From positions 3,964,001-4,028,000 of the forward strand of contig CP097899.1 in assembly GCA_023639215.1 (NCBI GenBank): DNA of 64,000 nucleotides. Direction: 5' to 3'. The notes below the pieces were generated by a model. It was not told where the DNA came from, searched no databases, and was given only the letters and a program-made list of their open reading frames with translations. The stretch's first letter is position 1. Every line of letters starts with the position of its first letter. Positions 24,767 to 33,305 of this stretch are shown here, in pieces. Source of the stretch: Candidatus Pristimantibacillus lignocellulolyticus. Its GTDB lineage: Bacteria > Bacillota > Bacilli > Paenibacillales > Paenibacillaceae. Position numbers and translations under genes: made by a program.

Positions 24767-26092
24767 ATGAAAAGCATTCGTAAATATCGTCTTAATGATA
24801 TTGAGCATATTAAATCTAGTGAAGATCGAGAAGAGTATGAAAAAGATTATGCAAGATTAATACAATCTCCAGCTTTTCGTCGATTACAAGGGAAATCGCA
24901 AGTTTTCGGTGCTGGATCTGGTGATTATTATCGTACACGACTAACCCATTCCATCGAAGTATCGCAAATTGCTCGGGAAGTTTCGCGGAAATTGGGTAAA
25001 TTATATCCGTTTCTCAATCAAGATATCCATCCGGGATTAAAAATCGTACCAGAAGTAGTAGAGATCGCATCACTTGCTCATGACCTCGGACATCCGCCAT
25101 TTGGTCATAAAGGCGAAGAAGTGCTTAACGAGTTATTACAAGAGAAGTATGGAAGTCATTATGAAGGGAATGCACAGAACTTCCGCATTCTGATGTTTCT
25201 GGAGAAAAGAGCAGGTAGTGATAAAGGGCTTGATCTAACCGCTGCAGCATTGCTTGCCATTAATAAATACCCTTATCTTATTGGCGAGAATGGTAAGCAA
25301 AAAGGGGTATATAAAGCAGAGTGGGAAGGCATTTCTTACTTACGCGATTTATGGAAAATTCCTGAGGGATGTCGTACGCTTGAAGCGCAATTGATGGATC
25401 TATGTGATGACATTGCTTATTCTACGCATGATATCGAGGATGGTATTCGTGCTGGTAAAATTCAATTAACAGAAGATTTTTTGTTAGATGCTAGATTAAT
25501 CAATAGTGTTGTGCAAGAAATTGTGAATGATCCTGCGAGTATGTCAGCATTTCATTGGGCTAACATCGATATTCGTCAAATGGTAAGCAATGTACTTGAT
25601 GAATACTACTTACAATGGAAACGAATTTATGAGAAGTATGGTCGAGAAGTTTCTCGTTCTCGCCGTGAGATGAAAGCACAATGGGTGAATCACTTCGCTT
25701 CGCTCGTAGGAATTATTGATGATCCAATGACGATCGGATGGAAGAAAGTCACGTTCGTAAAAGACGGAGTCGAAGATGTCTATACGCTTCGTACGATGGA
25801 AATATTGAAGAAGCTTGCATGGGTAACGATGATCAAAGATTTTCGTGTACAGCGACTACAAAAACGTAGTGAAAATATGCTTCACAAGTTATGGGAAAGC
25901 CTAGAAGATGAAGCAGCAGGAAGACTTATTCTTCCACCAGATTGGATAGAATCTTATGATCTTCTCAAACATGAATGGCCATGGGAGAAATTGATTACTG
26001 ACTATATTGCGGGAATGACCGATCATTACGCTGAGAAAGTGTATACCGAATTATTTGCAAGTCGTAGCGGTTCCATCTACGAAAGGGACTAA
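24767..26092 (+). CDS. dgt: dGTPase-like HD-domain triphosphohydrolase
   Basis: 441 residues from ATG 24767, chosen for AGAAGGAGGG 7 bases upstream rather than the TTG at 24725. N-terminal SPAFRRLQGKSQVFGAGSGDYYRTRLTHSIEVSQIAR places His61 in the first HD motif, and SLAHDLGHPPFGHKGEEVLNEL gives His105-Asp106. These match the deoxyguanosinetriphosphate triphosphohydrolase family, which cuts dNTPs to nucleoside and tripolyphosphate. It may share a transcript with add and links to purine nucleotide balance. A stretch of tandem repeats follows. Confidence 0.9.
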   Translation: MKSIRKYRLNDIEHIKSSEDREEYEKDYARLIQSPAFRRLQGKSQVFGAGSGDYYRTRLTHSIEVSQIAREVSRKLGKLYPFLNQDIHPGLKIVPEVVEIASLAHDLGHPPFGHKGEEVLNELLQEKYGSHYEGNAQNFRILMFLEKRAGSDKGLDLTAAALLAINKYPYLIGENGKQKGVYKAEWEGISYLRDLWKIPEGCRTLEAQLMDLCDDIAYSTHDIEDGIRAGKIQLTEDFLLDARLINSVVQEIVNDPASMSAFHWANIDIRQMVSNVLDEYYLQWKRIYEKYGREVSRSRREMKAQWVNHFASLVGIIDDPMTIGWKKVTFVKDGVEDVYTLRTMEILKKLAWVTMIKDFRVQRLQKRSENMLHKLWESLEDEAAGRLILPPDWIESYDLLKHEWPWEKLITDYIAGMTDHYAEKVYTELFASRSGSIYERD

Positions 26093-26149
26093 CTTAGCAT
26101 GAATAGCACATTCCGAACATACAGTATAAGACAACCTTCATTAATATGA

Positions 26150-26322
26150 AGTTCAAAACATCCACTCGTGATCACGATGAGTATGCTGGCGTAGAGTATT
26201 CGACATCGAATATGCCACCCATCGAAAGCCTGCGTGTGCTCACGTACACAAAACGTACGCTGTGCTACTCGTTTCCGCTGTGTGTCATCTTCTTGGTACT
26301 GACAAGCGAATGTTTTGAACCT
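26150..26322. repeat. dispersed repeat copy 4, variant subtype, first tandem unit
   Basis: Starts AGTTCAAAACATCCACTCG and ends GCGAATGTTTTGAACCT, inverted ends with different bases from copies 1-3 but the same layout. Inner marks TCACGATGAGTATGCTG, TATTCGACATCGAATATG, CCCATCGAAAGC and CGTGTGCTCACGTAC are shared. Confidence 0.8.
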
Positions 26323-26336
26323 CGATTGGAAGATGA

Positions 26337-26509
26337 AGTTCAAAACATCCACTCGTGATCACGATGAGTATGCTGACGTAGTGTATTCGACATCGAATAT
26401 GCCACCCATCGAAAGCTTGCGTGTGCTCACGTACACAAAACGTACGCTGTGCTACTCGTTTCCGCTGTGTGTCATCTTCTTGGTACTGACAAGCGAATGT
26501 TTTGAACCT
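26337..26509. repeat. dispersed repeat copy 5, second tandem unit
   Basis: Nearly identical to the unit at 26150; only a few base changes are seen. The two units repeat with a 187-base period. Confidence 0.85.
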
Positions 26510-26523
26510 CGATTGGAAGATGA

Positions 26524-26624
26524 AGTTCAAAACATCCACTCGTGATCACGATGAGTATGCTGACGTAGTGTATTCGACGTCAAAATCCTAGTGAACAAAA
26601 CGTTCGAACTCTTCCTTTTTGAAC
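26524..26624. repeat. dispersed repeat copy 6, truncated third unit
   Basis: Begins like the two preceding units (AGTTCAAAACATCCACTCG) at the same 187-base spacing. It diverges after TGTATTCGACGTC and retains only a TTTTTGAACTTTCC end near 26620. Confidence 0.65.
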
Positions 26625-26670
26625 TTTCCTTTAATAAAGTTGTTACTACTTGCCGATCGGAGGCGCATTT

Positions 26671-28947
26671 ATGGAGCAGAAGCTTGACCATGAATATTCA
26701 GAAGAAATCGTCTTATCCGTTCAGGGTATGAGTTGTTCCGCTTGTGCAACTCGGATTGAACGTAAGTTGACTCGTATGCAAGGTGTTGAAGAAGTCGCTG
26801 TTAGTTATCCACTTAGGACGGCATGGATTCAATCTTCTAGCAGAAATATTGACGCCAAACAGGTGATGCAATTAATAGAGCAACTTGGATTTCTAGCACA
26901 TGTTCATCAATCCACTATCGAAGATATGAAACAAGAGAAACGTTTGCTACAGCGAAGATTATTGTGGGCAAGCGTTTTTACTTTGCCGTTAATTTGTTCG
27001 ATGATTCAACACTTTGCTCCTTTACATGGCTTAATGAGCATAGTACCACAATGGATATTCGCCCCGTGGTTACAGCTAATTTTGGCGACGATCGTCCAAT
27101 TTATTATAGGCGTCCCATTCTATATTAGTGCTTACCATGCCATAAGAGAAAAACTCGCCAATATGGATGTTCTTGTTGTCATAGGTACGACATCGGCATA
27201 TTTGTATAGTCATTACGAAGTATTGCGTAATGGGCTAGATGGAATATTACAATATGCAAGTTACGATACTGCCGCACTATACTTTGAAAGCTCCGCTGTC
27301 GTTATAACTGCCGTTTTATTAGGGAAATACATTGAATTAAATGCTTCACTTAAGCTACAACAAGAACATGATGCTTTTGCAAAATTAGAAGTCAATGAGA
27401 CACTCGTCGAGCGTAATGGTCAGTTACAGTCTATTCGCACTGAATTTGTAAAAGTAGATGATATCGTTCATGTTCATGAGCAACAATACATTCCTGTAGA
27501 TGGATTCATACAACGTGGCGAAGCATATGTAGAAGAAGCTTTACTAACAGGTGAACAAGGTCTCATTAGTAAAGGCGTAGGAGATCGCGTATGGGCAGGG
27601 ACATTTCAAGCGCAAGGTAAGCTCGTATTAGTGACTACTGCAACTGGGCATCAAACAATGTTGAATCGCATCCGAGAACTTGTAAGGCAAGGGCAACGTT
27701 CGAAGACGAGCATTCAACGTCAAGTTGATAAAGTGATTCGTTGGTTTGTTCCGGCAATTCTACTATTAGCAGTAAGTACATTAATTTGCTGGGTCATTTG
27801 GGGAGAGGCTGGTACGTTAAGTGAAGGGGTATTTAGTGCGCTCGCTGTATTGCTTGTCGCATGTCCTTGTGCATTAGGACTTGCCGCACCAATCTCATTG
27901 TCCATAACGAGCAGTAGACTTGTTAAGCATGGATTAATTGTAAAAGATGCTAGTGTCCTTGAGCGACTTGCCGATGTAGATGCAGTAATATTTGATAAGA
28001 CCGGAACATTAACAGAAGGAAAGTTAAGTATTAGTTATTTGAAAAGCTTCAATATCTCACGGAACCAACTCTTAGCTTATGTAGGAGCTTTAGAGAAGAA
28101 AGAAGAACATCCGATTGCCCATGCTATTCAAATGGAATTGCGGTCACAAGACGCTCGTACTAGTATCGCTCCAGTAGTTGAGCGTGTAACATCGTATCCA
28201 GGTAGAGGTGTAACGGGCTATATTGCTAATGATCAATTTATTGTAGGTAATGAGCGTTTACTAGAACAATATCATATTAAACTTCCTGCACATGTTGTTG
28301 AGATAGCGGCTGAGCGATTGATGCACGGTGAGACACTAATTTATTGTATCCAGAATGAACGCTGTGTTGGCTTGATTGGTTTATCGGATGGACTAAAGCG
28401 TTCAGCAAAGAAAAGTATCTCACTTCTGCAAAAGCTAGGTGTGCATGCCATCATGGCAACTGGAGATCATCCTGCACCAGCAGATCGTGTTGCTAGAGAA
28501 GCGGGAATTTCTGAAGTCAATGCGAAGCTATTACCAGAACAAAAGCTAGAATTGCTGCAAAAACTACAAGCCAATGGTTCGACGATAGCGATGGTAGGCG
28601 ATGGATGGAATGATGCTCCAGCGTTAGCAAGCGCCCATATCGGTATTGCGATGAGTAATAGTGCGGAAGCGGCACTACATGCAGGGCATATGACTTTATT
28701 ATATTCACAACTAACGAGTATCCCGATCTCCATTGAGATGAGCCGGATGACTGTTCGCAATATTAAGCAAAATCTTGGATTTGCACTAATCTATAATAGC
28801 GTTATGCTTCCTTTTGCAGCTTTAGGATTTCTGCAACCGTGGATGGCCGGTGTCGCGATGGCACTAAGTTCAGTTTGCGTTGTGTTTAATGCTCTTTCAT
28901 TGCATGTTCGACTGAATCGTGCTGAGAGAGCGGTGGAATCTGTATGA
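26671..28947 (+). CDS. copA: copper-type P1B ATPase
   Basis: 758 residues from ATG 26671, with CGGAGGC upstream. One N-terminal heavy-metal domain has GMSCSACATRIER (Cys22, Cys25). The transport motif is CPCALGLA (398-404), the phosphorylated Asp442 is in DKTGTLTEG, the HP locus is EEHPIAHAI, and the hinge is MVGDGWNDAPAL. The single HMA domain and CPC fit a Cu(I) pump (CopA/FixI-like). The next gene overlaps by 4 bases and is of a type often beside copper ATPases in cytochrome oxidase assembly loci. Export of excess copper and supply of copper to oxidase are both possible. Confidence 0.88.
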   Translation: MEQKLDHEYSEEIVLSVQGMSCSACATRIERKLTRMQGVEEVAVSYPLRTAWIQSSSRNIDAKQVMQLIEQLGFLAHVHQSTIEDMKQEKRLLQRRLLWASVFTLPLICSMIQHFAPLHGLMSIVPQWIFAPWLQLILATIVQFIIGVPFYISAYHAIREKLANMDVLVVIGTTSAYLYSHYEVLRNGLDGILQYASYDTAALYFESSAVVITAVLLGKYIELNASLKLQQEHDAFAKLEVNETLVERNGQLQSIRTEFVKVDDIVHVHEQQYIPVDGFIQRGEAYVEEALLTGEQGLISKGVGDRVWAGTFQAQGKLVLVTTATGHQTMLNRIRELVRQGQRSKTSIQRQVDKVIRWFVPAILLLAVSTLICWVIWGEAGTLSEGVFSALAVLLVACPCALGLAAPISLSITSSRLVKHGLIVKDASVLERLADVDAVIFDKTGTLTEGKLSISYLKSFNISRNQLLAYVGALEKKEEHPIAHAIQMELRSQDARTSIAPVVERVTSYPGRGVTGYIANDQFIVGNERLLEQYHIKLPAHVVEIAAERLMHGETLIYCIQNERCVGLIGLSDGLKRSAKKSISLLQKLGVHAIMATGDHPAPADRVAREAGISEVNAKLLPEQKLELLQKLQANGSTIAMVGDGWNDAPALASAHIGIAMSNSAEAALHAGHMTLLYSQLTSIPISIEMSRMTVRNIKQNLGFALIYNSVMLPFAALGFLQPWMAGVAMALSSVCVVFNALSLHVRLNRAERAVESV

Positions 28948-29627
28948 TGACCTTGAGCAGCATGATCTTAGTCGTAATGACTGGTCTACTAAGTAGCGCA
29001 CATTGCATCGGCATGTGTGGCGGGATTGTTACAGCAGTTACGCTACAATCGCCACTTTCTGCTACGAAGACAACACTTCTCTATCATGCAGGTCGAGCGT
29101 TTTCCTATACATTATTCGGAATCATACTTGGTGCAGTTGGTTCATTTGTTGAAGTAGCGGGACAATTAGCAGGAATGAAAGGAATCGCATCAATTGTTGG
29201 CGGTTGTTTTCTATTATTGTGGGTATGGCGTAAATTTCAAATTCCAGGTATGAGTAAGTTATCGGCGAATTTACATAAGAATTTATTTAATGGTGTTAAA
29301 TATTGGCGTGGAGGTCAGCAGTGGTATGTACTGGCAACGGGTGTTGCATTCGGTTTTTTACCATGTGGTCTAACCTATGCAATGGGGATTGAAGCTGCTG
29401 CAACTGGTCACTGGTATACGGGTGGACTTACAATGCTATTGTTTGCGTTAGGTACATTTCCAGCACTTCTATTAGCGGCTTCGATCTCCATCGTTGCTAG
29501 TAAGAAATGGCGTAAAGTGATGCGTCAATTAGGAACTTGGACTGCTGTAATTATTGGGGTTATCTCTATTATGAGAGGGTTGGCGGCAGGTGGGATTATT
29601 CCGTCGATTCATCATTGGTTATGGTAA
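28944..29627 (+). CDS. DsbD_2/TauE-like membrane protein, copper partner
   Basis: 227 residues, about six helices. It starts with SSAHCIGMCGGIVTA, a Cys-containing GMCGG motif near residue 23, and later has FGFLPCGLTYAMG. This arrangement is typical of the cytochrome c biogenesis/DsbD_2 family (often annotated as sulfite exporter TauE-like) found beside CcoI-type copper ATPases. ATG overlaps the copA stop (ATGA). The conserved Cys residues could bind copper or take part in thiol exchange. The operon supports a copper-handling role. Confidence 0.75.
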   Translation: MMTLSSMILVVMTGLLSSAHCIGMCGGIVTAVTLQSPLSATKTTLLYHAGRAFSYTLFGIILGAVGSFVEVAGQLAGMKGIASIVGGCFLLLWVWRKFQIPGMSKLSANLHKNLFNGVKYWRGGQQWYVLATGVAFGFLPCGLTYAMGIEAAATGHWYTGGLTMLLFALGTFPALLLAASISIVASKKWRKVMRQLGTWTAVIIGVISIMRGLAAGGIIPSIHHWLW

Positions 29628-29635
29628 CTACCATA

Positions 29636-29681
29636 AAACAGGACAATTATGGTCTAGAGCTACCATAATTGTCCTGTTTTT
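29636..29681 (+). terminator. terminator of the copper operon
   Basis: AAACAGGACAATTATGGT pairs perfectly with ACCATAATTGTCCTGTTT, followed by further T residues. The loop is CTAGAGCT. Confidence 0.92.
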
Positions 29682-29768
29682 GTCGTTAATTACGATTTGT
29701 ATCTCTAGGATTACAATCGTAAAATTAATAAATATGCTGAAATTAAAATCTTGTCGAAAACTATACAA

Positions 29769-29803
29769 GAAAGCCTTCACATGAACACATGAGAAGGCTT
29801 TTC
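29769..29803. terminator. terminator between convergent genes
   Basis: AAAGCCTTC.CATG and CATG.GAAGGCTTT form a stem with an ACA-type loop. It is placed to end the leftward gene at 29866 and can also act for the + strand. Confidence 0.65.
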
Positions 29804-29865
29804 GTGATTTTACTTGTAATTGGGTATTTCAAACGATTCTGTTCATCACTTCTATTATACTTTAG

Positions 29866-30261
29866 CTAGATCTTTTGTCTCTCTATGAAGAATGTTATGA
29901 CAGCAAAAAGGAAGAATGCTAGTAGTAGAAGCGAACCTCCAACAATGAAGAAAATCATAACAAAAGTATCATTTAAGTCAAAAGGATTTAAGTTATACAT
30001 CCACATGCCAAAAGTTAATCCAAAAGCACCTGTCATAGCGAAAATGCTTTGAGCAGTAACCATCCACTTATACTTCACAGTAAATACTTGATAGAAAATA
30101 CCCCAAGCAAACACGGATAACCAACCTACTAGCAAGATATGTGCATGAATGGGACGCAACGTATAGTCCATCTCTCCGGCCATTTGCGAGCCGATAAAAG
30201 TGCCGATAATACCAAAGATAGCAGCAAAACGAATTAAGCGAACACTCCATAATTTTTCCAT
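29866..30261 (-). CDS. small haem-copper-oxidase-like membrane protein
   Basis: ATG 30261 has AGGAGG 8 bases upstream on the minus strand; the frame is open 6 codons further. 131 residues with four helices. The segment YTLRPIHAHILLVGWLSVFAWGIFYQVF resembles small subunit-I-like cytochrome oxidase proteins of Paenibacillus and Bacillus, which keep HxH near a helix end, but catalytic subunit length is about four times greater. It may be a haem-binding or assembly protein. The copper genes just upstream, on the other strand, fit this reading. Confidence 0.55.
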   Translation of the reverse strand: MEKLWSVRLIRFAAIFGIIGTFIGSQMAGEMDYTLRPIHAHILLVGWLSVFAWGIFYQVFTVKYKWMVTAQSIFAMTGAFGLTFGMWMYNLNPFDLNDTFVMIFFIVGGSLLLLAFFLFAVITFFIERQKI

Positions 30262-30327
30262 AATAAACCTCCTTTTCAATTAAGAGTTTACTTAGAATAT
30301 TGTTAATCTACAAGCACTTTATGAGAA

Positions 30328-30356
30328 TTGACATGAATAATCCACAGTTATACTAT
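30328..30356 (+). promoter_or_regulatory. candidate sigma-A promoter of the first MMPL gene
   Basis: TTGACA at 30328-30333, 17-base spacer, TACTAT at 30351-30356. Confidence 0.55.
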
Positions 30357-30378
30357 TTGGTGAAAATAAATGGATGAA

Positions 30379-30398
30379 AGTTTAGATAGAGTTTAGAT
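30379..30398 (+). promoter_or_regulatory. direct repeat, candidate response-regulator site
   Basis: AGTTTAGAT is repeated with an 11-base period (30379 and 30390), a TTTAGAT-4-TTTAGAT pattern. OmpR-type regulators commonly bind direct repeats of this spacing, and such a regulator is encoded behind the MMPL gene. It lies downstream of the promoter call. Confidence 0.35.
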
Positions 30399-30447
30399 TA
30401 GCCCATCATACTGATTGCTAAAGCAAAATAAAGGGGGCTATATTTAC

Positions 30448-32550
30448 ATGAATAAGTTTTTAAAACCCATTACCGATTGGGTATCAACTAAGCGAGGTAT
30501 GTGGATTACAATTATTGTTTGGCTTGTACTGATGATCGGTCTAAGTGCAGGGCCAAAGCTAAGTGATTATAAGGTATCTAATTTTCAATCACTACCTGAT
30601 GAAGCAGCATCAATGATAGCAAGTCAAAAGTTAGAGGAGTATTTCCCGAATGATCAGGGAACACCAGGGATTCTTGTTTTTCATAACGAAAATGAGAACA
30701 TCAATATAGATAATGTAAAGAAAATATTACAATCAATTGTTGATGAGAATATTAAAGGTATTGATACGATTGTGGATATAAGTGCACTGCCTGAAACGGC
30801 ATTGTCTGCATTTGCATCAGAAGATCAATCCACTTTGATTGTCCCGATGAGTCTAGTTGCAGGCTTAGGAAATGCCGATTATGCAGAAATTAATGATCAT
30901 GCATTTGAAATTGGCAATGAAGTAGCTGCAAGTTTAGGCGATACAAAATTTTATATAACTGGTCCTGCAGGAATAGCAGGGGATACGGTAAAATTATTTG
31001 AACAGGCTGATATAAATTTATTATTAATTACAATCTTCATTATTTTGATTTTACTTATTGTGATCTATCGTTCACCGTTACTTGCTTTCATCCCATTACT
31101 AGCGACGGTTATTGTATATCAAGTAGTCAATCAAACGCTTGCACTAATGGGCGCAGGTGGACTAGAAATTAATAATTCAACGACATCGATTATGAGCATT
31201 TTGTTATTTGCCGCGGTTATTGATTATTCATTATTCGTATTCTCTCGTTTCCGTGAGGAGCTGAATCACTATGAGAGCAAATATGAAGCGATGAAGCATG
31301 CGATGCGCGCAACTGGAGAGCCTGTATTTTTCGCGGGTGGTACAGTGCTTGCAGCGATGCTTATATTATTTTTCGCCGATTTCCGCGACTATCAGAACTT
31401 TGCACCAGTATTTGGCACAGCAGTATTCATTATTATGCTTGCGTCCATTACGTTAGTCCCCGCATTATTCACTTTATTTGGACGAAAAGCATTCTGGCCT
31501 AAAGTACCGAAATTCGGTCAGCATAAAGAGTTGAAGCACGGGATATGGGGACCGATTGCAAAATTTGTTATAAATAAACCATTTATTACAGGTGGTGCGG
31601 TGTTTATCATCATGCTTGTCACTGCCTTGAACATGTTCAATCTTAAGTTTGAGTTTGATACAGTAAAATCATTCCCGGAAGATTTACCATCTCGGGTTGG
31701 ATATGAAATTGTGGAGACAAAATTCGACAAGGGGGAGCTTGCTCCGACATCGATATTATTGGAAAGTAAGCAACCTCTCACAGACGATGAGATATCTAAT
31801 TTATCAAAGGCATTAAGCGAGAAGGACAAAGTAGCATCTGTGCGTTTATCTGCAAAAAATGATGAGCAGACGGTAATTAAATACAGTCTTGCATTTGACA
31901 TTAACCCATATTCCACGGAAGCTATTGAAATCTTGGATGATATGCGAAATCATACTGACGAGTTATTAGAAAGTGTAGGTATCTCAGGAGAGTTATATTA
32001 TGCAGGCACGACGGCAAAACTAGTGGATGAACGAGATATTAACACTGGCGATATCTATAAAATTGTCATATTAGAAACTTTGCTTATTCTCGTATTATTA
32101 CTTGTGTTAACTCGTTCATGGAAAATGCCAATATACATGATGGCAACGATATTACTATCCTATCTCTCTGCATTAGGCTTAGGTATCTTCTTAGTAGATG
32201 TATTATTCGGTTATGAGGCGTTAAGTACTCGTGTACCTGTATATGCATTTGTATTTCTAGTAGCACTAGGCATAGATTACAATATCATTCTGGTATCTCG
32301 ATTTATTGAAGAACGCAAACGTAGCACTGTTAAACAATCACTCGAAATTGCGATTCGTAACACTGGCGGTGTCATTTCATCAGCTGGTATCATATTAGCA
32401 GCAACCTTTGCAGCCCTAACAACGATGCCAATTGCTGATCTCTTCGTATTTGGTTTTATTGTATCTATTGGTATTATTATTGATACTTTCTTAGTCCGAG
32501 GGATGCTATTACCTTCACTAATCTTGCTATTTGAAAAAGATAAAAAATAA
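30448..32550 (+). CDS. MMPL-family RND-type transporter
   Basis: ATG 30448 follows AAGGGGGC by 7-10 bases; earlier in-frame codons lack a site. 700 residues with the duplicated MMPL plan: one helix, an extracellular loop of about 150 residues, five helices, then the same again. Motifs include VIYRSPLLAFIPLLATV, AVIDYSLFVFSRFREEL (repeat 1) and ALGIDYNIILVSRFIEERK (repeat 2), with the acidic residues used for proton coupling. The family exports lipids, drugs or peptides; the substrate here is unknown. It is followed by a terminator and a two-component system. Confidence 0.88.
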   Translation: MNKFLKPITDWVSTKRGMWITIIVWLVLMIGLSAGPKLSDYKVSNFQSLPDEAASMIASQKLEEYFPNDQGTPGILVFHNENENINIDNVKKILQSIVDENIKGIDTIVDISALPETALSAFASEDQSTLIVPMSLVAGLGNADYAEINDHAFEIGNEVAASLGDTKFYITGPAGIAGDTVKLFEQADINLLLITIFIILILLIVIYRSPLLAFIPLLATVIVYQVVNQTLALMGAGGLEINNSTTSIMSILLFAAVIDYSLFVFSRFREELNHYESKYEAMKHAMRATGEPVFFAGGTVLAAMLILFFADFRDYQNFAPVFGTAVFIIMLASITLVPALFTLFGRKAFWPKVPKFGQHKELKHGIWGPIAKFVINKPFITGGAVFIIMLVTALNMFNLKFEFDTVKSFPEDLPSRVGYEIVETKFDKGELAPTSILLESKQPLTDDEISNLSKALSEKDKVASVRLSAKNDEQTVIKYSLAFDINPYSTEAIEILDDMRNHTDELLESVGISGELYYAGTTAKLVDERDINTGDIYKIVILETLLILVLLLVLTRSWKMPIYMMATILLSYLSALGLGIFLVDVLFGYEALSTRVPVYAFVFLVALGIDYNIILVSRFIEERKRSTVKQSLEIAIRNTGGVISSAGIILAATFAALTTMPIADLFVFGFIVSIGIIIDTFLVRGMLLPSLILLFEKDKK

Positions 32551-32562
32551 GGTACACTTTTG

Positions 32563-32602
32563 AGGGATGCTTGTAAGGTTAACTTACAAGCACCCCTTTT
32601 TT
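32563..32602 (+). terminator. terminator after the first MMPL gene
   Basis: GGG.TGCTTGTAAG pairs with CTTACAAGCA.CCC, followed by TTTTTT. It separates the transporter from the regulator genes. Confidence 0.9.
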
Positions 32603-32630
32603 ATAAAATTTATTTTGCGGAGGCAAGTGA

Positions 32631-33305
32631 ATGAATATTTTAATAGTAGATGATGATACCCATATACAAAAGCTCATCAGTATTCATTTGCAACGAGCGG
32701 GATATAATGTGTTGCTAGCAGGTAATGGAATAGAAGCGTTAGAAGTACTTAAACATCGTTGGCCAGACTTAGCGATTGTTGATGTCATGATGCCTGAAAT
32801 GGATGGACTGACGTTAACTAAGATTTTAAGTGAACAATATGAGATTCCTGTATTATTGCTTACAGCGAAAGGTACATTAGAGGATAAGGAACAAGGTTTT
32901 TTAGCTGGTTCAGATGATTATGTTGTAAAACCATTTGAACCGAAAGAACTATTATATCGTGTAGCTGTTATTATTAGACGAATTGATAAATCTGTAAAAT
33001 TGAATTTTGAAATCGGAAATCTGAAAATCAATCGATTAACATACGAAGTCATAATTGGCAAACAGACGCTTATTTTTCCGTTAAAAGAATTTGAAATCCT
33101 TTGTTTATTAGCTTCAAAGCCTGATCAAGTATTTACGAGATCGCAAATCATGGAAAAAGTATGGGGTTACGATTATGAAGGAGATGATCATACATTGAAC
33201 ACTCATATTACACGAGTAAGACAAAGGTTAGAAAGAGCGTTAGCTACTATTGAAATTGTAACCATTCGTGGATTAGGCTATAAGATTGAAGTGAAAACAC
33301 CATGA
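32631..33305 (+). CDS. OmpR-family response regulator
   Basis: 224 residues. The receiver has the acidic pair Asp7-Asp8, phosphorylated Asp51 (DVMMPEMDG), Thr77 and Lys99 (VVKPFEP). The C-terminal winged helix has FPLKEFEILCLLASKPDQVFTR and TLNTHITRVRQRLE ending TIRGLGYKIE. A GCGGAGG site is just upstream. It overlaps the kinase gene by 4 bases. Its likely targets include itself and the MMPL gene, upstream of which a direct repeat is found. Confidence 0.93.
   Translation: MNILIVDDDTHIQKLISIHLQRAGYNVLLAGNGIEALEVLKHRWPDLAIVDVMMPEMDGLTLTKILSEQYEIPVLLLTAKGTLEDKEQGFLAGSDDYVVKPFEPKELLYRVAVIIRRIDKSVKLNFEIGNLKINRLTYEVIIGKQTLIFPLKEFEILCLLASKPDQVFTRSQIMEKVWGYDYEGDDHTLNTHITRVRQRLERALATIEIVTIRGLGYKIEVKTP

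Noticed and set aside
26089..26545. Reading frames on both strands in the tandem repeats, coding similar 70-87 residue peptides
   Set aside because: They recur only because the repeat recurs, have no good start site, and the inverted-end structure explains the conservation better.
29590..29784. Small + strand frame after the DsbD_2-like gene
   Set aside because: It covers a perfect terminator hairpin and has no ribosome site.
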